Shown: piece after piece, positions 57,446-64,000 of the stretch
Layout: every line of letters starts with the position of its first letter
Position numbering within the stretch: position 1 is the first letter of the stretch
Source of the DNA: Plecoglossus altivelis
Lineage: Eukaryota > Chordata > Actinopteri > Osmeriformes > Plecoglossidae
Length of the DNA: 64,000 nt
Assembly: GCA_036571765.1 (NCBI GenBank)
Contig: BROE01000019.1
Coordinates: 992,001-1,056,000, forward strand
Reading direction: 5' to 3'
Made by a program: the position numbers and the translations under genes
The notes under the pieces: generated by a model
The model's database searches: none
Told to the model about the DNA's origin: nothing
Seen by the model: the letters and a program-made list of their open reading frames with translations, nothing else

Positions 57446-58787
57446 TCAGCAAATAACACTAACTAGACCTCCAAATCCACTACACTGACCTATCGTCAGA
57501 TTGTGGAGGATGAACTGGACGACTATTTAAGGTTTTGGAGTGGGATTTTACGTGTACTTTAACATAGTTACTGCATAAAAGATCTCTATATCCTTCTAGG
57601 GTTAAATTGGAACAAGAGGGTTTTTGGAACGGGATATGATATCAGGAAGATTGAGTTCATTGTAGATAACCTGAAATTGGACTTTGATAAGAAAATTGGT
57701 TCAAGTGATGTTGAAAAAGCATGTTACTGCTATGTTTCAAGTTACACTAGTTTGAACAGTCACCCTAAATTGAAAGCAGTCGCTGCGTTGTCTCCTCATA
57801 GGACATAGAATTATCCTCAGGTTGAAGTAATTCGAAATGTTCTCATGGTTATGTTGGTTTGGAAATTAAATATAACCTTTAGACATGCTAATCATGTTGC
57901 TAGAATACACCAACCCACTGCCGATTTTGTTTGATATCGCAATTTCATAGTTTGGGTATAATTTGATGGTAAAAGAAATGTAAATACTTTAGACTAACTT
58001 TTGCCAAAAGTGGCAATTTTGCAGAATTTTTCATCAGCCCATGCTACTGTTTGCACTGTTACATAAAACAATTAACTAGAATTATAATGAATATAATGCA
58101 GTTACAGTGGCCAATTACTCAGATTAAATATCTGTCAAGCGTTGATGGGCTGTTGGCTAAATGATATACATTGTGTTTATAAATACAAGTCTGTTTACTC
58201 ATTTACATGTGGAATACAAATTTAGCTTTGTCTTGCATCACAAGGTTACTGTACATACATGACACCAGTACCATGCTGGTGCAGTGACAAATTAACACAT
58301 TCAGATGTTGTAAGTTACTGTTAGTTACTTTAATGCACATTTCAGTTAGTGTATGTATTTGTTTGAATCATCCATAGGTGTAAATATGCCACTGTTTTAC
58401 TAGTAGAATCTCCTGAAACCTTTGCCTGCTCCACAAACAGTCATCCAGCTTGTGCTGGTGACACTGCTGTGCATGATCATTGAGGTGCTTTAGAAGATAT
58501 GTTTGCTACACATTTTCCTACATTAACAGTCATTATTATATTTGACTTCTGGGACTTTTTATTGAATCTATATTTTTGAGGGTTGGCTGCATAGACTGTG
58601 TTGGGGGAGTGTGTGTGTGTGTGTGAATGTATGTGTGTATACACATTCAACAACAAAAAACAACAAAATTGAATTTTAGGTTTTTGTTAAATTTGTGGAG
58701 TTTGTCAAGTTGAGTTTCTCCAAGTTTGTTATGTCTTATTTCTTTAGACGTTCTGTTCCTAGACAATTCATCAGTGGAACATATAAA
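57446..58787 (+). other. por: por 3' UTR and flank
   Basis: No coding sequence. Possible weak poly(A) signals ATTAAA lie at 57865-57870 and 58133-58138. A full AATAAA is found only at 60557-60562, beyond the Tc1 element, so a long UTR may include that element. The transcript end cannot be fixed from sequence. Confidence 0.4.
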
Positions 58788-60373
58788 TACAGGTGAAAGT
58801 CAAAATTAGAATATCTTGCAAAGGTTCAAGTATTCCAGCAATTAGATTTACAAGGTGAAACTAATGTATGACATAGGTTCATAACATGCAACTCAAGATA
58901 TTTAAAGCCTTCATTTGATATAATTTTGATGATTATGGCTTACAATTTATGAAAACCTAAAAAAAATTTAATATCACATACAATTAATAGAAAGGGGATT
59001 TTAAACAGAACTATTGGCCCTCTGAAAGGTTTAATCTTGCATATGTACTTAGTACATGGTTTGGGCCCATTTTGCTTGAATTACTGCCTCATTGCGGCGT
59101 GGCATGGATGCTATCAGCCTGTGGCACTGCTCAGGTGTTATGGAGGACCAGGATGCTTTGATAGCAGCCTTCAGCTCTGCTGCATTGTTCGGTCTCATGT
59201 CTCTCATCTTTCTCTTGGCAATGCCCCATAAATTCTCTATGGGGTTCAGATCTGGCAAGTTTGCCAAATTGGCCAATCAAGCACCATTATCTGATGGTTA
59301 TTTAACCAGGTTTTGGTACTTTTGGCAGTGTGGGCAGGTGCCAAGTCCTGTTGGAAAATGAAGTCAGCATCTCCATAAAGCTTGTCTGCTGAAGGAACCA
59401 TGAAGTGTTCTAAAATCTCCTGATAGACAGCTGCGTTGACTCTGGACTCAATAAAGCACAGTGGACCAACACCAGCAGGTGACATGGTTCCCCAAACCAA
59501 CACAGACTGAGGAAACTTCACACATCTTGGATTGTGTGCATCTCCATTCTTCCGACAGACTCTGGGACCTTGGTTTCCAAATGAGATGCAAAATTTGCTC
59601 TCATCGGAAAAGAGGAGTTTGGACCACTGAGCAATAGACCAGTTCTTTTTGTCTGTAGCCCAGGTAAGACGCTTCTGACGTTGTTTGTTGTTCAGGAGCG
59701 GCTTGATAAGAGGAATACGACATTTGAAGCCCATTTGCAAGATCCATCTGTGTGTGGTGGCTCTTGATGTGCTAATTCCAGCCTTGGTCCACTCCTTGTG
59801 AAGTTCCCCCACACTTTTGAATGGCCTTTTCCTGACAATCCTCTCCCGACTTCGGTCATCCCTGCGCATTTTGCACCTTTTTCTTCCATGCTTTTCCCTT
59901 CCAGCTAACTTTCTATTAATGTGCTTTGATACAGCACTTTGAGAACATCCAACTTATTTTGCAATTACCTTTTGAGGCTTTCCCTCCTTGTGGAGGATGT
60001 CAATGATGGTTTTCTGCACAACTGTCAGGTCAGCAGTCTTCCCTATTATTGTGAATTATACTGAACCAGACTGAGAGATCATTTAAAGGCTCAGGAAAGA
60101 TTCACAGGTGTTTTGGATTAATTAGCTGATGAGCGTGTGACACTTTGAGCCTATAGTATTGGACCTTTTCCAAATATTCGAATTTTCTGAGATTTGGAAT
60201 TTGGGGTTTTCAAATACTGTAAGCCATGATCATCAAGATTATAACAAATAAAGCCTTGACATATATCACTTTGCATGTACTCAGTTTGTATCACGTGTTA
60301 GTTTCACATTTGAAGTTGAATTGCTGACTTGAATGAACTTCTGCACAATATTCTAATTTGAGTTTCACCTGTA
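58788..60373 (-). mobile_element. Nearly complete but inactive Tc1/mariner transposon (1.59 kb)
   Basis: Both ends begin TACAGGTGAAA, with long inverted repeats of about 170 bp (left from 58788, right to 60373). The repeats start and end in TA, the Tc1 target dinucleotide. The transposase is on the minus strand. It has a helix-turn-helix region near 59900-60040, and the DDE core shows FSDESKF, FQQDLAPAHT and LNPIENLWG. It is broken: the expected start codon is lost, there is an in-frame stop at 59956-59954 and a frameshift near 59250-59276 just before the last catalytic motif. It differs from the Tc1 copy at 3.25 kb, so two subfamilies are present. Confidence 0.95.
59049..60040 (-). pseudogene. 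Tc1 transposase pseudogene
   Basis: Longest intact piece is 207 codons (59869-59246), beginning MRRDDRSRERIV and covering most of the DDE domain up to WPIWQ. The C-terminal piece (LPDLNPIENLWGIAKRKM) continues in another frame to about 59049. An in-frame stop interrupts the N-terminal DNA-binding part. Family length is about 340 aa. Confidence 0.93.
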
Positions 60374-60944
60374 AATGAAAAACATTTGTACATTATTGGA
60401 AAACCATCATTGAATGGCAAGAGTTGCAAATGTCTAAAGAAATTGGTGCCTTTTTTAGATTGTAGCTGTATCTTTGATTTGTTGATAACAGATCTGTTTG
60501 TTGCATCTCTGTTATACAACTTGATCAAGTTTTATATGCAAAAGTAGTAGTCTGTAAATAAACAATAACTTGAAAAGCATGATTGAAAAAATATATGTAT
60601 ATTAAACAAAGATTGTGGATCTGATATTAAGTTTTTGTTATTATATCATCCATTTATACTGGCCATTGCCATGAAGGCAGTAGATTGAATGTACCTCTTT
60701 TCTACACCAGCACAATGCAAACCACTGTTTCACACACTGTTATTGCTCATTTAATGTAATAAGAAAAATCACACCTTACAAATTCAGCCTTTGAGATGTT
60801 TCCTGCCTGAAATCTGGAATGCTTAAAGTCTCCAATATTCTCAAAATAACATCAGCGCAAACACTCATTTTGCCTACACTCATTACCTTCACATACAGCA
60901 TCAAAACAAGAAAAATCAATCATACATTTTTGCCCTGAATCTAC
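60374..60944. other. Shared 3' flank of por and rhbdd2-like gene
   Basis: AT-rich. Contains AATAAA on the plus strand (60557-60562, possible por signal) and ATTAAA on the minus strand (60755-60750, possible signal for the rhbdd2-like gene, about 190 bp past its stop). Confidence 0.4.
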
Positions 60945-61425
60945 CTAGCCTGAAAAGCTCACAGGTGCCCCTTGGTCAATCATCACCGATGTTGTTGCTA
61001 AATCCCTTTCTGAAAAATTTGAAAATGTATCTGGATGAGGTAGATAACCAACAGGCTGACCTGAGTGCGTTGTCATTGGGCTAACATGGAAATGTTCAGA
61101 GCAGGAATCATTGCCACTGGGATTATTTCTGTCAACTAAACCATGTTCGTGACTATGTCCATGCCCTTTGCTGTGGCTATGACTGCAGCCATGCTCGTGG
61201 CTATGCTCGTGACTGTGTCCGTAATTAAACCCAAAGTTATATGCCAGGCCATGTCTGTGGCTGTGTCCATGTGGGGCTGAGTGTGGAACAGGAAGAGCTT
61301 CAGTGTAGGAGGAGTGTGACCAGCCTTCGTACATCTTTGGTGCAGCCTCTGTAGTTTGGAGGCTTGAGAGAGAGGAGACTGGTGCATAGGCTTGGACTGG
61401 GTAAGACCCTGGGGTTGGGGTGATT
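60945..61425 (-). CDS. rhbdd2: rhbdd2-like exon 4 (residues 247-406): histidine-rich tail
   Basis: Acceptor CAATTGCAG; ITPTPGSYPVQAYAPV matches human LNPVPGSYPTQ. Then comes a low-complexity run of His-Gly, His-Ser and His-Glu pairs (for example GHSHEHSHEHGCSHSHSKGH) and a unique end, DQGAPVSFSG, before the stop at 60945-60947. Human RHBDD2 lacks an obvious counterpart to the histidine run as far as I recall. Confidence 0.87.
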
Positions 61426-62762
61426 CTGCAATTGATGAGAAAGTTAGAAGGAATGAATGTGCAAATGGTTGCATTGCCAAGTTGTACAGTGTATTATGAT
61501 CAATAAGCAAAATAGCCCTCCTATTCAGGAGGGCATGTCAGGGTATAATGTCACATTTGTACCCTTTGAATAAAATTTAGCAGTCCCAATTCTTCCTTGC
61601 GATACAGGTCTGTCAGAAATGCATTCCTAGTCACCCTAATCAAACCAAATCCATTTCTGAAATACCAACCGAGGATGAACAACATTCTTCTTCTCCTCCG
61701 CAGATGCTGGGACATAGAGGACGCCGATGTTCCTCAGCAGCCTGAAAGGCATCTTCTTGTCAAGAATTGATGCCCTAGATTCAGACATGTCCAACATAGA
61801 GAACCAGCCTTTGCCATCTATTTAAAAACCACAGGTTAAGGTAGTAGCTAGTAAGTATTATTTATTTGTCCTAGAAGACAGACATAACAGTACTGATTTG
61901 CTTACTGGAAGTTTTGGACACAAGTCATTACACATGTAATTCAAAGTAAAATTCCCAAAGATCTTGAATGGACTAAGGATACAGACCCACCCTGTTGCAA
62001 TTGCAACAATGTTACAGAGGAACACAGTGTGTGGGACCAGTAGTGATATGATCATCAGAAACAGCCATGGTATGGCCAACGTAGGGACACTGACCCCAAA
62101 TAGGAAGGCCTTGGTCATTCGGGATTGCACTATAATCACACTGAGCAAGGCTAGAGAAACAGGAACTAACCCTTCCACCTGGTCTTGAAAGAAGGTATCC
62201 AAAACCACAAGCTGTAGTGTGGTGTACAACACTCCGGTGACAGTAGAAAGTAGTAGAAATAGACAGATAAATTGAACAGTCCCCAAAGTCTTTTCAATGT
62301 TACTACCCAGGGGCACCAAAACCCCTACACTGAGGACTAGTTGAATCGTGGTCTTGTGGTGGAAGGAGTATGTCAGCAGCTTGTGTACTGTAAATGGAAG
62401 GTGTAGCATCGTTAACATATGTCTATTATAAGAAACAAAGTATAGGCTATCCACACACACACAAAATGTAATCGGTGAAACATAAGTTTGGATTGTTTAC
62501 AGACACAACTGGGGTGTAAGTAGGCTACAGGCATTTATGTTTTACTCACATATATAATAACTGAAGCTGCCTTACCATGCCAATTGGCAAAAGCACTGGT
62601 GTCAAGACTGAAGACATCCTGTCCTAAACTGAAATGTGAGGAGACGATAAATAATGCGCAGGATACGGTGATCACAGTCACAATCCCACTAGTGAGACTG
62701 ATCTGTGGCGTAAAATTCCTAAACCTACTAATAACATCTTTGAAAACAATTCGGGAGATCAT
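60945..62762 (-). CDS. rhbdd2: Rhomboid domain-containing protein 2-like, whole coding span (4 exons)
   Basis: Four exons join in phase to 406 aa; human RHBDD2 is 364 aa. The rhomboid fold spans about residues 20-200, with six likely membrane segments (about 21-41, 73-89, 99-121, 136-150, 158-179, 183-198). Matches to human include SNIEKTLGTVQF (human GNFERTVGTVRH), VQSRMTKAFLFG (human VRSRMRRALVFG) and the post-membrane DMSES to ASAEEKKN. The catalytic Gly-x-Ser-Gly is absent: the equivalent stretch reads GLVPVSLALL. It is therefore probably a pseudoprotease, as RHBDD2 is thought to be, acting in Golgi/ER membranes. The C-terminal tail carries a histidine-rich run (about 295-342). RHBDD2 neighbours POR in human, supporting the call. 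The start is the ATG at 62762. Confidence 0.87.
61670..61817 (-). CDS. rhbdd2: rhbdd2-like exon 3 (residues 198-247)
   Basis: Acceptor TAAATAG; GKGWFSMLDMSESRASIL, then FRLLRNIGVLYVPASAEEKK, the start of the cytosolic tail. Donor GTTGGT, phase 2. Length 148 bp. Confidence 0.86.
61983..62387 (-). CDS. rhbdd2: rhbdd2-like exon 2 (residues 63-198)
   Basis: Acceptor ATTTACAG; VHKLLTYSFHHKTTIQLV, then five membrane segments. The donor GTATCC (61982-61977) was chosen because joining T to the next exon's AT gives Tyr198 and restores the exact human spacing from the NIVAIATG segment to DMSES. A GTAAGC farther on gives the wrong frame. Confidence 0.88.
62576..62762 (-). CDS. rhbdd2: rhbdd2-like exon 1 (residues 1-62)
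   Basis: MISRIVFKDVISRFRNF, then a first membrane segment (IVTVITVSCALFIVSS) and DVFSLDTSAFANWH, ending in a lone G before donor GTAAGG. Human has LKSEALRNWQ at this place. Confidence 0.88.
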
Positions 62763-63579
62763 TTTTAAATCAAACCATTAATTCCGGTTTTTAATCCTCT
62801 TTTTGTGCCTCTTTTCCAAGTTATAGCTTTATCAGTGGGAACTTCTCAAGCTAGCTGGCTAACATGTTTACCAATGTCACACTTCCTGGATTCAACGCAA
62901 AGTAAGTGCTGATTGGTCAGTTGTCAAATAGGGACGTAACAACACAGCTCAATACAGTGGGATTCATTTGGTTAATTATTCGTTGGATCACAGTTAACGC
63001 GTTAATGTACGTTTAATCATTTGTATTTACGAGACAATTCCCTTAGAATTTTGCTCCGTTCTTGGGAGATATATTTGCAACCGCTTACGGCAGGGGCGCA
63101 ACCAGACGTTGAGGAATAATGTGGTCTAAAGCCAGTCTCCGGAGGGCCTGTTCACTTATTATTTAGTTGGTGTATGTACAGTATAAGCACAACGAAGCTT
63201 CTGTACGTGTCTGACATTTAGCACATACCAACAGTGGGTCACTTTCAGGTTACTCATAATGTGATCTTCATTAAAACCAAGTCAACTCCTCCACCATTCT
63301 TCCAGCTACTCCCCTCTGGCAGAAGGCCACAGTCCATCAGGACCAAAACCTCACGCCACAAAAGCAGTTTCTTCCAATTAGCAGCTGGCTCCTTCACCAA
63401 GGTTAACAGTCTAAAGTCTGTTCAAAAGCTCTTTTAACAGTCGTCTTAACTTCAGACAGATCTGCACAAGAACCCCCCACTCCCCGCTCCCCACACCAGA
63501 ACAGAGCCCAGGGTGCCCTCACCAGAGGCAGCTGTGAACGCCCTGCGTGAGACTGAGGGAGAAAACAGACACTCTAGCC
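62763..63579. other. Upstream region of the rhbdd2-like gene
   Basis: The promoter should lie just above 62762, but no TATA box is evident. Between about 63270 and 63440 a LINE remnant is recognisable. The rest is unassigned. Confidence 0.45.
63270..63440 (+). mobile_element. LINE ORF2 C-terminal remnant
   Basis: The plus strand reads FFQLLPSGRRPQSIRTKTSR followed by HKSSFF, which resembles the conserved end of fish non-LTR retrotransposon polyproteins (LLPSGRRYRSIR...RHKNSFFP). A stop occurs soon after. No poly(A) or repeat tail is visible. Confidence 0.6.
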
Positions 63580-63729
63580 CAGGGATCTCCAATTCTGGTC
63601 CTCAAGTGCCGCTGTCCTGGAGGTTTTAGATGTTTCCCTGCTCCAGCACACCTGACTCTAATAAAGGGTCATTATGAAGCTTCCACAGAGCTTGGTAATG
63701 GCTCATTCATTAGAATCTTGAGACCCCTG
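63580..63729. mobile_element. Non-autonomous hAT element (150 bp) with 8-bp target duplication
   Basis: Ends are CAGGGATCTC on the left and its imperfect complement GAGACCCCTG on the right. The element is flanked on both sides by the same 8 bases, CTCTAGCC (63572-63579 and 63730-63737), the hAT hallmark. The interior (CCTGGAGGTTTTAGATGTTT, CCCTGCTCCAGCACACCTGA) is a widespread fish MITE sequence. No coding capacity. Confidence 0.92.
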
Positions 63730-63824
63730 CTCTAGCCAGCCAGTTCCTGCCACACACCACCCCTGGTTCACCAGCAGGGGGCATTGTCAGTCCAAACTCA
63801 GTGCTCTATGTCCATGTTCTGAAG

Positions 63825-64000
63825 AAATAGGGTGACCATACCAGACTTTGTCTGACAGTCCGGTTTTCCAGCCCCTTTTATGGGCAGCTGTTACATGTCC
63901 TCCGTTTTGAAGCCCACGTGAGTGAATAATTAAACTGCTACATTGGGTACGAAGGGTAAAAAAGAAGGACACGCAACCGATGTTTTTATTTGCTGTGGTT
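63825..64000. repeat. Possible interspersed repeat, cut by the window end
   Basis: The start AATAGGGTGACCATACCAGA followed by spaced TGTCC/TCCGTTTTG strings resembles a repeat family seen in many vertebrate genomes. I cannot name the family with certainty. Confidence 0.3.

Noticed and set aside
61906..61982. Longer version of rhbdd2-like exon 2 using GTAAGC at 61905
   Set aside because: It gives phase 0, whereas the next exon's conserved frame needs one leftover base; the earlier GTATCC border restores both frame and human spacing.
1..64000. CRISPR arrays, operons, bacterial promoters, ribosome binding sites
   Set aside because: The window is clearly eukaryotic; the regular repeats seen are mini- and microsatellites without spacer-repeat structure.

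Overview
This is vertebrate nuclear DNA, almost certainly from a teleost fish. The genes are split by many introns with GT-AG (once GC-AG) borders. The proteins align over their full length with vertebrate orthologues. The repeats are Tc1/mariner elements, a short non-autonomous hAT element, LINE remnants and many CA/GT microsatellites, as is typical of bony fish. I cannot name the species from the sequence.

Three protein-coding genes were reconstructed exon by exon, and reading phase is conserved at every junction. (1) cblb, minus strand, coding 1838-43403: 18 coding exons, 983 aa, the RING E3 ubiquitin ligase CBL-B with TKB domain, linker tyrosine, RING, proline-rich and phosphotyrosine region, and UBA. 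It fills the left two thirds of the window, and its second intron alone is 16.7 kb. (2) por, plus strand, coding 46665-57445: 15 coding exons, 680 aa, NADPH-cytochrome P450 reductase. (3) A rhomboid-domain gene like rhbdd2, minus strand, coding 60945-62762: 4 coding exons, 406 aa, an apparently inactive rhomboid with a histidine-rich tail.

Layout: cblb and por are head to head, with 3.3 kb between start codons and presumably both promoters there. por and rhbdd2 are tail to tail, with 3.5 kb between stop codons; a decayed 1.59 kb Tc1 element sits in that gap. The right end (62.8-64 kb) holds repeat fragments. RHBDD2 and POR are also neighbours in human, which supports both calls; CBLB lies on another human chromosome.

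The genes do not form one pathway. CBL-B is a cytosolic brake on tyrosine-kinase signalling, POR is the ER electron donor for microsomal P450s, and RHBDD2 is a Golgi/ER membrane protein.

Most interesting signals: (a) a candidate alternative first exon of por (49781-49830) that begins Met-Gly-Cys-x-x-Ser, ends in a good donor and is in phase with exon 3, which would replace the membrane helix by a lipid anchor; (b) cblb exon 9, which carries the last RING zinc ligands, has a (TG)17 microsatellite where its polypyrimidine tract should be, plus a weak donor, and is exactly in frame if skipped; (c) a GC-AG intron in cblb; (d) a near-identical 1.2 kb tandem duplication in cblb intron 5; (e) a 250 bp foldback element and a perfect 19-bp hairpin in por introns.
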